DNA of 64,000 nt from Calothrix sp. 336/3 (GTDB taxonomy: Bacteria > Cyanobacteriota > Cyanobacteriia > Cyanobacteriales > Nostocaceae), in assembly GCF_000734895.2 (NCBI RefSeq), contig NZ_CP011382.1, positions 3,512,700-3,576,699 on the forward strand, written 5' to 3'. The position numbers were made by a program, and so were the translations under genes. The notes under the pieces are model-generated. The model searched no databases and had not been told where the DNA came from. It worked only from the letters and a program-made list of their open reading frames with translations. The number at the start of each line of letters is the position of its first letter. Within the stretch, counting starts at the first letter, position 1. Positions 50,622 through 59,798 of the stretch are shown piece after piece.

Positions 50622-51152
50622 ATGGCTATGCTTGATTCTCAAGGTCGTCTATTCGGCAAGTTTAATCTTTTAGACGTTGGTGCTACCTTAGTGATTCTAC
50701 TAGTTCTCTTTGGAATCTTCTTATTTCCTGGCAGCACTGGTTCTGTTGCCCAAGTTGGCAGTAAAACAGTACCCATTGAAGTGGATTTAGTTGTTCGAGG
50801 TTTAAATGTCCGTAATCCCCAAAGTCTTTATAGTCAAGGATTAACTAAGGGTGGAAAAACTAATGTCATTATCCGTAATCAACCCCACGGAAAAATAGAT
50901 ATTAAATCCATTACGCCATTACCTAGAACTCTGACTGTACCTCAACCGGATGGCTCTATCAAAGAATTACCTGACCCCAGAGAAAATAATTTTAGTACAG
51001 ATATGTTACTAACTCTAGAAGGAAAAGCTCAATTGACTGAGAATGGTCCGGTCATCGGAAACAGTAAAGTTAAAATCGGTATGCCTTTTGAATTAGAGGG
51101 ATTTAATTATAATTTTAATGCCAGTGTAATTGATGTGCGAATCAACAACTAG
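50622..51152 (+). CDS. DUF4330-domain protein
   Basis: 176 aa from the ATG at 50622 (MAMLDSQGRLFGKFNLLDVG); a second ATG two codons later is also possible. The N-terminal DSQGRLFGKFNLLDVGATLV is diagnostic of the cyanobacterial DUF4330 family. One transmembrane helix (about 19-38) is followed by a beta-rich extracytoplasmic domain with VPIEVDLVVRGLNVRNP and KVKIGMPFELEGFNYNF. Function unknown; members are conserved in cyanobacteria. Stands alone. Confidence 0.82.
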   Translation: MAMLDSQGRLFGKFNLLDVGATLVILLVLFGIFLFPGSTGSVAQVGSKTVPIEVDLVVRGLNVRNPQSLYSQGLTKGGKTNVIIRNQPHGKIDIKSITPLPRTLTVPQPDGSIKELPDPRENNFSTDMLLTLEGKAQLTENGPVIGNSKVKIGMPFELEGFNYNFNASVIDVRINN

Positions 51153-51934
51153 GTATTGCCACAAGTTTCCGGAATAATTCTGAATACTTGGAGAAAAATC
51201 TTAGCTTCCCGATAATATTTTGGAAGCTATTTTATTGAGAAAAATAATTCAAAAATATTTAGACAGGAAAATAGTAGTAAGGGTATATGAGATGATAAAA
51301 AATATCAATATATTTTAGTACTGACCTTTCTACTATAAAGATATAAACATCAGATTTTTATATTCTAAATTTTGCCTAATGAATATTAATATACTCTATT
51401 CTCTACATATTTAATGATTATATTTACAACATTTAGTACTTGATAGTAATTGAGACTTTTGTCACATTTATTTACATTATCTATAAAATTCTATTATTCT
51501 CATTGATTAATAAACTACGTTATTGTACTGATTTTATTTTATACTGCTATTGTCGAATGTATTGATTGACGTTTCTGATTTTAAAATTAAGCATATGTAA
51601 AATCAGATAGATGTCCTGTAAAGTTTTAGTGTATTTTTTTACGTCAGATTTGTGACATATTCAGCTATAAACATTGACACATCAATACTTTGCCCTGATG
51701 GAGACCTGTAAGCACTTTTCTGCTAGTGGTCTACCATCTATGGTACTCTATCAGAAAGATTACTGAATTTGTCTCAGGGTTTTACATCTCAAACCCATAT
51801 ATAAAAACCAGAACCCAAGCTTCTTCTGCAATATGGATTTATTCACTAATTAGTCTTTAGATGGAAAAATCTACTTATTTAAGCGGAAAGAATGATTACA
51901 TACACGTATATAAATTTTGATAAAACTTAAGAAA
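51153..51934. other. Long AT-rich intergenic region
   Basis: 782 bp, among the most AT-rich parts of the window, with no open frame of note. Both flanking genes are on the plus strand, so the promoter of the next gene is probably in the last 200 bp; no box identified. Confidence 0.4.
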
Positions 51935-52537
51935 ATGGGTGAGCATTGCGTCATGTTAAAACAGGCTAATCTTCAATCTCAATTGCATTCAGATGTTGGA
52001 GAACCTCGATTTGCATTGAACAGCCTTTATCTTCAAAACTACGATTTTTCTGAACATTTTTTAGAACCGAAAAAACTAGAGCAAGGGCATAAATCAAGGC
52101 AATTTTCAGTTTGTACATCTTTGAACTTACAGGATTTAAGATGCTTTGAGGCAGTGAAAAATCAATATGAAAGTTGGGGTGTGATTTTCAAAAACTGTGT
52201 TGCGATTCAGCCTTCTAATCCAGCTTTTCCTACCGATTCAGGTAAGGTTGTGATGATGGGTGGTCCGAAGGGAGGTCTTTTAGAGGTGACTTTTCTTTCA
52301 CCTGTAAAATTTGTGAGTACCTATGTGACGAGTTCACAAAAACTTATTATGTCAGCCTACGATAGCGATCGCCACCTCCTTCACCAAGCAGTACTACCCA
52401 GTCCTAACCTGGCTCAATCAGATTCTATTATCCAGCCTAATCAGTTGTTAAGTGTGAGTGGAGATAATATCCATCATGTTGTTTTTTCCGCTTTTGATGG
52501 TCAATTTACAATTGATAAGTTTTGCTTTTGCAGCTAA
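51935..52537 (+). CDS. Hypothetical protein with a beta-sandwich-like C-terminus
   Basis: 200 aa from the ATG at 51935; the ATG at 51953 (MLKQANLQSQ), with GGGTGAG about 10 nt upstream, is an equally good start. I do not recognise the family. The C-terminal half (about 75-200) has alternating strands (KVVMMGGPKGGLLEVTFLSP, VKFVSTYVTSS, LIMSAYDSDRHLLHQAVL, HHVVFSAFDGQFTIDKFCF). Pattern and spacing recall jelly-roll modules of secreted cyanobacterial proteins (the 'AYD..G.ll' pattern), but no signal peptide is present. The real coding status is supported by length and composition only. Confidence 0.6.
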   Translation: MGEHCVMLKQANLQSQLHSDVGEPRFALNSLYLQNYDFSEHFLEPKKLEQGHKSRQFSVCTSLNLQDLRCFEAVKNQYESWGVIFKNCVAIQPSNPAFPTDSGKVVMMGGPKGGLLEVTFLSPVKFVSTYVTSSQKLIMSAYDSDRHLLHQAVLPSPNLAQSDSIIQPNQLLSVSGDNIHHVVFSAFDGQFTIDKFCFCS

Positions 52538-53028
52538 TCCTTATAGTTGCATACGCCGTTAAAAATTCCATCAAACTCATTTGTAAATCATCAACATCGG
52601 TAGGAATTGATAGCACATTCCAACTCAGTGCCAAAAATCTGTAAGTCTGAAAATCCTAACTATTCTTTATTTGTAAAGTGCGTTAGAGAAAAATAGGGAA
52701 TTTATCATTCTGTATTTGTTATCTCTAAGCTTGATTACTCACTCTGTATCCCTGGATATCCCTACAATTTATCGAACAATTTAACGCACTCTACAGACGA
52801 GATATTTTTTGGTCATCCTGAAGTAAAAGTTATGGTTATGTACTAGACTCTCTGTGAGAGCCTCAGTATAGATAGGAATTGCGTAAAAATTATGGAATTT
52901 TTGAGATGCACCAAGGTGATTGTCCATCAAGATGACCCTTGCCTGAAAACCGCTAATGATCAAAAATAAAATACCTATCCATTTCCAGAATCCATAAACT
53001 TTTCGTGATCAAAAACTAGGTAATTACC
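52538..53028. other. Intergenic region
   Basis: 491 bp with no supported gene. A minus-strand 60-codon frame (52781-52963) shows no family features. Confidence 0.35.
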
Positions 53029-53802
53029 GTGGCACAGGCTTCGTCTTCTTGGCAACAATTAATTAATCAGTTCCCTCGGTGGGTATCCCCAGGATTTTTG
53101 CCAGGAGGCTCCAAGTCCCGAACATGGCAGCGTTTTCGGGGTCCAGGGGGCACTCTTGGCTTGATGACAGCATTTTTAGCCATGGCGTTATGGAATTGGC
53201 AACTGTTGCTAGCTAGTAGTGTTGGTATTGGGACGATGGTACTTACTTACTCCCTACAGGTGCAGGATTGGCAGCGTTATTTAACTGATATCCAGAAAAC
53301 TTTACATCATCCCCAGCGACGTTTAGTTTTAGCAGTCATGGGGGGAAGTTTTGCCTGCTTCAGTACTTACATGGCGATCGCTATTTGCCTAGATTCCCCT
53401 AGCCCTTGGATTGGTGCTGGAGCTATTCTCCAAGGTGTGGCTACTGTCATCATTCTGGTATTACTGGTTTGGCAAATAGTTAATTTTTATTCGACAAAGG
53501 AAGAAAATAACTTAGATAATGTATTAAGCCAATTAACCGATCACCAACCTCTAAAACGCTTGTTAGCTTTACGTCAAATCCACAAGCTAGTGAGTCGTCA
53601 ACACCTTGGCTTATCAACTCAGAAAATCATCTCCCAATGCTTGCAAATGCTTCTGTGTCGAGAAGAAGAAGTCCTGGTACAAGAAGCTGCATTTGAGGTT
53701 TTACAATTACTAGAGCCAACAGCAGAAAATCGTCCCAGTTTAGGCACACCTCTGAAGCCACTAGTAACTAGAAACAAACAGAAAATTTCTACCGAAAATT
53801 AG
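53029..53802 (+). CDS. Conserved cyanobacterial membrane protein with armadillo-like tail
   Basis: 257 aa starting at GTG 53029 (MAQASSSWQQLINQFPRWVS), with TAGGT about 9 nt upstream. Three hydrophobic stretches (about 43-75, 100-121, 127-151) place the first 150 residues in the membrane. The soluble tail is helical with an ARM/HEAT-like repeat (LKRLLALRQIHKLVSRQHLG, then LLCREEEVLVQEAAFEVLQLLEP). This matches a conserved cyanobacterial 'armadillo-type fold-containing' family of unknown function. It lies 153 bp before the serpin gene. Confidence 0.7.
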   Translation: MAQASSSWQQLINQFPRWVSPGFLPGGSKSRTWQRFRGPGGTLGLMTAFLAMALWNWQLLLASSVGIGTMVLTYSLQVQDWQRYLTDIQKTLHHPQRRLVLAVMGGSFACFSTYMAIAICLDSPSPWIGAGAILQGVATVIILVLLVWQIVNFYSTKEENNLDNVLSQLTDHQPLKRLLALRQIHKLVSRQHLGLSTQKIISQCLQMLLCREEEVLVQEAAFEVLQLLEPTAENRPSLGTPLKPLVTRNKQKISTEN

Positions 53803-53955
53803 TGATTAATACTTATTGACTAATTGCTGAATCTCTAGGGGAAATTTTATCCATGATTGATGACATATTTCCTGTTGCCAAAACTGTAACCACCTAGGGT
53901 TCATGCCCAGAGAAATGCCATAGTCAAAATAAGGACTCCGGCAAGGTGAAAGGTT

Positions 53956-55281
53956 ATGAAGCAGAAAATTGGTCATACATGGGAAAATTTTTTACAAAGA
54001 CGCTATGGCGTGCGTTTAGGTAGACGTTATGCTCTGGCGGCGGCTGGAATTGTATTGATGGGGGTTTTGGGTTGTTCCTCAGTCACCGACAATCAAAGTG
54101 CTGTTGCCCAACCAAGCTTACCTGCTTCAGAATCTCAAATTAAGTCAAAAAAACCAGTTCCCGATGCCAAAGTTGTAGCTGCGAGCAATCGCTTTGGCTG
54201 GAAGTTATTTGCAGAAATTTGGAAAAAAGATAGTAAGAAAAATATTTTTGTTTCACCTTCTAGTGTGGCGATCGCCCTAGCTATGACTTATAACGGTGCT
54301 AGCGGTACAACTCAGCAAGCTATGGGGAAAGCCCTAGAATTACAGGGTATTAGTCTGAACCAAGTCAATAATGCCTACTCTGCTTTGACATCCCTATTAG
54401 AAAATCCTGAGGAAAAAGTACAATTAAAGATTGCCAATTCCCTTTGGGCGAAGAAAGATTTTGCCTTTAAATCCGGATTTTTGCAAAGAAATCGAGATTT
54501 TTACCAAGCTAAAATTACTAATTTAGATTTTCAAGATTCCCGCTCTGCTGGAAAAATTAACCAATGGGTAGAGGAAAAAACCCAGGGGAAAATTAAAAAT
54601 ATTGTTGATACTATTCCCGCCAATCAAGTTCTATTTCTGATAAATGCCATTTATTTTAAAGGTAATTGGACTCAAGAATTTGACAAAAAACAAACTGCTA
54701 ACCATCCATTTTTTCTAGCTTCTGGTAAGCAACAACAACACTCCATGATGTCCCAGTCTGGAGACTTTCGTTATTATGAGAATCAGCAATTTCAGTCTGT
54801 GAGCCTACCCTATGGCAAAGATGGCAAGATTAGTATGTATATCTTTTTGCCCAAGCGAAATACAAATTTAAATAATTTTGTCAAAACCTTGAATGCCGGA
54901 AATTGGGATAAATGGATGACTTCATTTACTAAAAGAGAAGGATTGGTGCGTTTACCCAAATTTAAAATAAACTATGAAATTCAACTGAAGCCCGCTTTAG
55001 CAGCTTTAGGTATGGGTGAAGCTTTTACAGATAAAGCCAATTTCTCCGCTATGGGAAAAAATCTGGCGATTAGTCAAGTTAAGCATAAAACCTTTGTGGA
55101 AGTGAATGAAGAAGGGACAGAAGCAGCAGCAGCAACATCCGTGGGAATTGTCGCCACCTCTGCCCGTGTCCCCGCAGAGCAACCCTTTCGGATGATTGTT
55201 GACCGTCCCTTTTTTACGGCAATTCGAGATAATCAGACTGGTAGTATTTTATTTATGGGAGCGATCGCCGAGCCCAAATAG
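53956..55281 (+). CDS. Serpin-family protease inhibitor, predicted lipoprotein
   Basis: 441 aa. The N-terminus GRRYALAAAGIVLMGVLGC ends in a lipobox (C40) after a basic n-region, so the mature protein is probably lipid-anchored outside the cytoplasm. The serpin fold is complete: NIFVSPSSVAIALAMTYNGA, NAIYFKGNWTQEF, and the reactive-centre loop E385-E386-G387-T388-E389-A390-A391-A392-A393-T394. The hinge (P17-P9) matches the inhibitory consensus. Counting from it puts the scissile bond near T401-S402, small residues compatible with subtilisin- or elastase-like proteases. Inhibition is by irreversible loop insertion. Two subtilases are encoded 12-17 kb away. Tail to tail with the AI-2E permease (11-bp gap). 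Confidence 0.92.
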   Translation: MKQKIGHTWENFLQRRYGVRLGRRYALAAAGIVLMGVLGCSSVTDNQSAVAQPSLPASESQIKSKKPVPDAKVVAASNRFGWKLFAEIWKKDSKKNIFVSPSSVAIALAMTYNGASGTTQQAMGKALELQGISLNQVNNAYSALTSLLENPEEKVQLKIANSLWAKKDFAFKSGFLQRNRDFYQAKITNLDFQDSRSAGKINQWVEEKTQGKIKNIVDTIPANQVLFLINAIYFKGNWTQEFDKKQTANHPFFLASGKQQQHSMMSQSGDFRYYENQQFQSVSLPYGKDGKISMYIFLPKRNTNLNNFVKTLNAGNWDKWMTSFTKREGLVRLPKFKINYEIQLKPALAALGMGEAFTDKANFSAMGKNLAISQVKHKTFVEVNEEGTEAAAATSVGIVATSARVPAEQPFRMIVDRPFFTAIRDNQTGSILFMGAIAEPK

Positions 55282-55292
55282 AACAAAGTTAA

Positions 55293-56456
55293 TCAACTCT
55301 GAACTCCAGGAGAAATACTCATAGATGATGATTCCTCTTTACCAGGGAGTGCAGCTATCTCAGTCTGTGAGTTGGAATTTTCATGGGCATCACTATTTGC
55401 CATGGTGGGACGTAAAGCACCTAAAGCAGTCTTAATGACTACCGCCGTTGGTACTGCGACAATAACTCCTAAAAGTCCACCGACTCTGGCACCAGTCAGG
55501 ACAGAAATTAATACCCACACAGGATTTAAACCCGTAAAACTCCCCAAAATTCGTGGTGCAATTAAGTTTTCTAAAATTTGCTGGACAATCAGGGCAGCTA
55601 TCAGCACCCTAGCCCCCATCCAGAAATCCTGTAGGGTGACTAAAGAAGTGGTGACAGCGATACCTACAGAACCACCGAAGGGAACTAACGCCATAATGCC
55701 GATAGTTAAGCCAAAGAGTAAACCAAAGGGCACTTTCAGCCAGAGAAAGATGGGAATTAAGGCTGATGCCATACAGGTTGAAGAAATTAATTGGCTGATG
55801 AAGAAATTTTGAAAACTTAAACGGACAGTATCTGAAAAGGGATCACGAAATCTTTTTGGTAACCATTCCACCAGACTATGCCATAGCTCATCTCCATGTT
55901 GTAGGAGATAGAAAGTCAAGACCATAGTCAACAGAAAGTCGAGTAAGCTGGTGAAAGTAACTACAGCCAGATTTAAAACTTGTCCAGCGATCGCCTGTAA
56001 TTGTCCTTTGACGCGATCGTTGATTTGTACTAATAAAGCATCAAGATTGAGCGGTAAACCCATACTCTCAGCTTTTTCATTCAATATCATCAACTGAGAG
56101 CGTCCAGAATCGATTAACTCTGGTAGACGGGCAACTAATTGCTGTGCCTGTGTCAAAGCTAGCGGAAAAAGTGTCACCCCCAATGCTAACAAAATAGATA
56201 ACGCGATTAAGAACACTAAAATAGCCACGGGCTCACGCTTGACACCATGAGCTTCCATCCAAGTGACAGGGTAGTTAAGTAGAAAAGCCAATACAGAGGC
56301 TCCCACCAAAATGATAATCAAGGAATGAAAGTAATGGAAAATAGCCGATAATGCCCAGCCATTAAGAACTAACAACGGAGCAAACAGAGCGATCGCGCCG
56401 ATACGAGCGATGGGTGTTAGTGTATGCCACCAGTCAATGAGCTTGCGTGTCTGCAT
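55293..56456 (-). CDS. AI-2E family (TqsA/PerM-like) membrane permease
   Basis: 387 aa from the ATG at 56456 (MQTRKLIDWWHTLTPIARIG); a 26-codon extension to 56534 is off-family. About seven to eight transmembrane helices, a central soluble segment (about 110-180) with IDSGRSQLMILNEKAESMGL, and the C-terminal LTGARVGGLLGVIVAVPTAV. The family name comes from E. coli TqsA; many members export small hydrophobic compounds or have no known substrate. Divergent from the small membrane protein gene. Confidence 0.86.
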   Translation of the reverse strand: MQTRKLIDWWHTLTPIARIGAIALFAPLLVLNGWALSAIFHYFHSLIIILVGASVLAFLLNYPVTWMEAHGVKREPVAILVFLIALSILLALGVTLFPLALTQAQQLVARLPELIDSGRSQLMILNEKAESMGLPLNLDALLVQINDRVKGQLQAIAGQVLNLAVVTFTSLLDFLLTMVLTFYLLQHGDELWHSLVEWLPKRFRDPFSDTVRLSFQNFFISQLISSTCMASALIPIFLWLKVPFGLLFGLTIGIMALVPFGGSVGIAVTTSLVTLQDFWMGARVLIAALIVQQILENLIAPRILGSFTGLNPVWVLISVLTGARVGGLLGVIVAVPTAVVIKTALGALRPTMANSDAHENSNSQTEIAALPGKEESSSMSISPGVQS

Positions 56457-56597
56457 TTTTAGCCGATTGCGGGATACAACAGAATAGATCCTGATATAAA
56501 GCCTATTATCTCTAACTACATTACCCCCAATCATCTCTCTATGTTCGGATTAGGCTTTGTGATCGGGAAAAATTCTACCTCTCCAGGAATAATCAAG

Positions 56598-56966
56598 ATG
56601 ACTAAAGAGCCAGAACTATACTCACAAACGTCAGCCTCTAGGCTTGTGTTGGCTTTACACCTAATTCCTATTATCGGTTTTTTGCCCTCTTTGTGGACTC
56701 TCTACCACCGTCAAGGTAATCGGGAACAACTCAACGTTAGTCGCCTGTCAATCACCTTGGCATTTACCTGGCTATTCACCTATTTACTTTTAGCTACCGC
56801 AGCTACAAGTTCAGAATTTTTGACACTACGTCTATTGCTGCTCAACAGTTTTTTCACTTCTGGTTATTTTTTAGTGAGTTCTTGGCTGATTTTGCGTACC
56901 ATTACAGGTAAATCTATATATTTACCAGGATTTAGCCAATTAGCAGCAAAATGGTTCCATAGGTAG
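56598..56966 (+). CDS. Small membrane protein, three predicted helices
   Basis: 122 aa from the ATG at 56598 (MTKEPELYSQ), with AGGA about 10 nt upstream; the frame opens earlier at 56541. Three hydrophobic helices (LVLALHLIPIIGFLPSLWTL, ITLAFTWLFTYLLLATAA, FFTSGYFLVSSWLILRT) with a short basic loop. It is reminiscent of DUF4870-type small membrane proteins, but I would not assign a family. Function unknown. Confidence 0.65.
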   Translation: MTKEPELYSQTSASRLVLALHLIPIIGFLPSLWTLYHRQGNREQLNVSRLSITLAFTWLFTYLLLATAATSSEFLTLRLLLLNSFFTSGYFLVSSWLILRTITGKSIYLPGFSQLAAKWFHR

Positions 56967-57381
56967 AAGTTATCAAATTACACCAGTATTTCTTCCCCAG
57001 AACTCTGACATTTGCGACTAGAGAATAGTGGCAAATTTCCATTCAATATTTATACTGGAATGCAAAATCCCTAATTTATCTCCGAATATTTCTCTGGAAA
57101 TAGTTGTAATTCAGAGATACATAATTTATGTATGATTTTACGGAGTATCAAAAGCCATCAAACCTGCCGACACATCTCAACACCCGATGAGATTGTGTTT
57201 CAGGTCAAACATCTCCGGATTTAGCCACAGAAAGGAGAATTACTGCTATAAGTGTTGTGGTTGACACTAAAAGGCAAAACTCTCCACTGATAATAAAATA
57301 GTTAGCTATTATTGGTTGATGCTTCTGCTGACAACACGGCAGTTATTTATAGATATTAATTCAGAAAGTGTGAGGAAGTCT
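56967..57381. other. Intergenic region upstream of the LCP gene
   Basis: 415 bp. TCCGGA near 57209 is the core of a DIF+-type motif linked to heterocyst-specific promoters, but a single 6-mer is weak evidence. A TTGACA near 57262 has no -10 box at proper spacing. Confidence 0.3.
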
Positions 57382-58797
57382 GTGACCATTCAAGGAAGTT
57401 CCCCGTCTGCATCCGGTTCAAATACAAAAAATCTGAATATGAGTCATCCAAAAACAGGGCGCTGGCTATGGTTTTGGATGGGAATGAGCGGTATTGCCAT
57501 GGTGTCAGCTACTGCGGGAGCGTTGTTGGCAGTTTCTTTGACTAGTACACCTTTGATGCAGGCAAATCTCACTCCTGAGCAAGCGGCAGTATTTGATAGC
57601 GATCGCATCTCAGGAAATGGCTTGAAATTCTCTGAACTCACACGTCCTGTAAACGTTCTGGTTATGGGAATGAGTGTCTTGCCACCAGATGTCAAAAATT
57701 CCACTACAGACACAAAAAAACTTGGCTACCTGCCCCAAGTCAATTCTTTTGATGGCTTATCTGATGTCATGCTTCTGATCAGATTCGATCCAGAAAAGAA
57801 AAAAATGACCATGCTATCTATTCCCCGCGATACCCGTACGCAAATTGAAGGGCATGGAGTCAAGAAAATAAATGCTGCCAATACCTTTGGAGGACCAGCA
57901 TTAACGGCTCAAACCACCAGTAATCTTTTGTCGGGAGTAGGTATTGACCGCTACATCAGAATTAATGTTCTAGGGGTTGGCAAACTGATAGATGCTTTGG
58001 GAGGGGTGACTGTCTATGTTCCCAAAGATATGAAATATCAAGATGATTCCCAACACTTGTATATCAATCTCAAGGCTGGGAAGCAACACTTAAATGGTGA
58101 GCAAGCCCTGCAATTGCTACGTTTCCGTCATGACGAGAATGGTGATATTGGGCGTATCCAGCGTCAACAAATGGTGATGCGAGCGCTCATGGATCAAAGC
58201 CTTAACCCGACAACCGTTGCCAAAACACCACAAATTCTGAATGTTGTCAAAGAACACATTGATACGAACTTGACAGTGGAAGAATTATTAGCATTAGCAG
58301 GTTTTGGCGTGCGTACAAATCGCTCAAATATGCAAATGGTCATGCTTCCCGGTCGCTTTAGCGAGAAACAAGAGTTTGATGCTAGCTATTGGATTGCAGA
58401 CAATCGCCGCGTCAAGAGTATGATGAAACAACATTTTGATATTCAATCCGATGAACAGACGGAGGAAACAGTTACTGACCCTGCATCCCTAAGAATTGCG
58501 ATTCAAGACAACACAGGTACTGAAAAAACTAACCTGCGTCCCCTAGTGAGAATCCTGGAAAAAGCGGGATATCGTAATATTTACATCGCTAAAAGCTTGT
58601 CCAATGAACCCTTGGAAGTTTCTCATATTGTTGCCCAGCAGGGTGATGGTGGTAGTGCGGATTTGGTACGCAATGCTTTGGGATTTGGTGAGGTGAGAGT
58701 TGAAAGTACGGGCAATCTCGGTTCCGATATTAGTATCCAAGTTGGCAAAGACTGGTTACAAAAAAGAGACTTATCTGAGCAACAGCCACAAAGATAA
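57382..58797 (+). CDS. LCP (LytR-CpsA-Psr) family enzyme with LytR C-terminal domain
   Basis: 471 aa from GTG 57382 (VTIQGSSPSASG), chosen because GAGGA lies 5-6 nt upstream; ATG 57319 gives a 22-residue longer form. One transmembrane helix (about 28-52) with a short cytoplasmic lead. The LCP domain has DVMLLIRFDP, MLSIPRDTRTQIEG with the key Arg-Asp, VKKINAANTFGGP and LRFRHDENGDIGRIQRQ. The tail (about 350-470) is a LytR_C domain (IQDNTGTEKTNLRPLVRILE). LCP enzymes attach glycopolymers to peptidoglycan or other acceptors at the outer face of the membrane. Glycan unknown. Convergent with the hydrolase gene. Confidence 0.9.
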   Translation: MTIQGSSPSASGSNTKNLNMSHPKTGRWLWFWMGMSGIAMVSATAGALLAVSLTSTPLMQANLTPEQAAVFDSDRISGNGLKFSELTRPVNVLVMGMSVLPPDVKNSTTDTKKLGYLPQVNSFDGLSDVMLLIRFDPEKKKMTMLSIPRDTRTQIEGHGVKKINAANTFGGPALTAQTTSNLLSGVGIDRYIRINVLGVGKLIDALGGVTVYVPKDMKYQDDSQHLYINLKAGKQHLNGEQALQLLRFRHDENGDIGRIQRQQMVMRALMDQSLNPTTVAKTPQILNVVKEHIDTNLTVEELLALAGFGVRTNRSNMQMVMLPGRFSEKQEFDASYWIADNRRVKSMMKQHFDIQSDEQTEETVTDPASLRIAIQDNTGTEKTNLRPLVRILEKAGYRNIYIAKSLSNEPLEVSHIVAQQGDGGSADLVRNALGFGEVRVESTGNLGSDISIQVGKDWLQKRDLSEQQPQR

Positions 58798-58800
58798 TGC

Positions 58801-58843
58801 CAATCTATAAAAGATTGACAATTTTAAATTATGAGAATTGTCT
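58801..58843. terminator. Paired hairpins between convergent LCP and hydrolase genes
   Basis: CAATCT-ATAAA-AGATTG followed directly by ACAATT...AATTGT. Short stems, no clean T-run; possibly a bidirectional terminator. Confidence 0.35.
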
Positions 58844-58883
58844 GGATGCTTCTCCTCAAATTTGCCCCTTCACCTCTGCAAAT

Positions 58884-59798
58884 TTAAACTTTCCGATCAA
58901 TTGCTCTATTCATCTCCCAAATCCAATCTTGTAGTATCAGATTGACAATCTCTGGAGCTTCATCTTGGGGGCAATGTCCCACCCCTTCTAAAGGGATAAA
59001 TTTCATCACTGCGGGAAAGTCTCCTAATTCTCGCCCTAATTCTATGGGTTCCCACGGGTCAGCAGTTCCCCAAAGAATAATTGCTGGACAGGGTAATTTT
59101 GGTAACAATTCCTCTGGCAAGGGACCACTGGAATAGGCTGTAAAGGCAAGAAATACATCTGCTGCCCCTGGATCTGCCGCCGGTTGCATCAGAATATCTA
59201 CTAATTCATCTGTGACTGCCTGGGGGCTACCATAGGCTTGGAGCAGGATTTTTTTGACTGTATTTGGTCGGGCAATTTGATGGAAGAAAAACCGACCTAC
59301 AGCTTTAATGGATAGAATTTTTTGTAAAAGAGGTGCACCTGCACGCCTGAGCCATGGTAGATTTTGCAGCTTACTATCATGGAGTAAACGTAGAGAACAA
59401 TTAATCAGGGCTACACCCCGAGCTGTATCTGGATAGCTGACAGCAGTTTGCATAACCGCAATACAACCGATGGAATTGCCAACTAAAATTGCTGGCTCTT
59501 GGATAATCTCGCGGCAAAAATCGGCAATTTGCTGTGCCCAAGTTTCAAAATTATAGGAAATTTTTTCTCCTGGAGTGGGTTTGGCAGAATCACCAAAACC
59601 TAATAAATCAATGGCAAAGACTCGGCAGTTAGTTGCGAGACTAGGAATATTTTTCCGCCAATGACCCCAGGAAGCACCGAAACCATGTACCAAAACCACA
59701 GCGGGTCCAGTGGTTCCCTGGGTTTGATAGCAAATGGGAAAACCTTGCCAAAACCATGTTTTTGTTGGATTTAGGGCGATCGCTGATGTAGTTGTCAT
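58884..59798 (-). CDS. Alpha/beta-hydrolase fold protein
   Basis: 304 aa, no signal peptide. The oxyanion motif HGFG lies in AVVLVHGFGASWGHW. The nucleophile is S109 in VGNSIG. The acid is D247 in WGTADPWEP and the base is H275 in EGVGHCPQ. The lid lies at about 140-230. This is the epoxide-hydrolase/haloalkane/Mhp-like subgroup common in cyanobacteria, often annotated alpha/beta hydrolase near chlorophyll or carotenoid genes. Substrate unknown. Confidence 0.88.
   Translation of the reverse strand: MTTTSAIALNPTKTWFWQGFPICYQTQGTTGPAVVLVHGFGASWGHWRKNIPSLATNCRVFAIDLLGFGDSAKPTPGEKISYNFETWAQQIADFCREIIQEPAILVGNSIGCIAVMQTAVSYPDTARGVALINCSLRLLHDSKLQNLPWLRRAGAPLLQKILSIKAVGRFFFHQIARPNTVKKILLQAYGSPQAVTDELVDILMQPAADPGAADVFLAFTAYSSGPLPEELLPKLPCPAIILWGTADPWEPIELGRELGDFPAVMKFIPLEGVGHCPQDEAPEIVNLILQDWIWEMNRAIDRKV

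Noticed and set aside
57209..57214. DIF+ motif TCCGGA upstream of the LCP gene as a heterocyst promoter
   Set aside because: A single six-base match without promoter boxes at proper spacing; expected often by chance.
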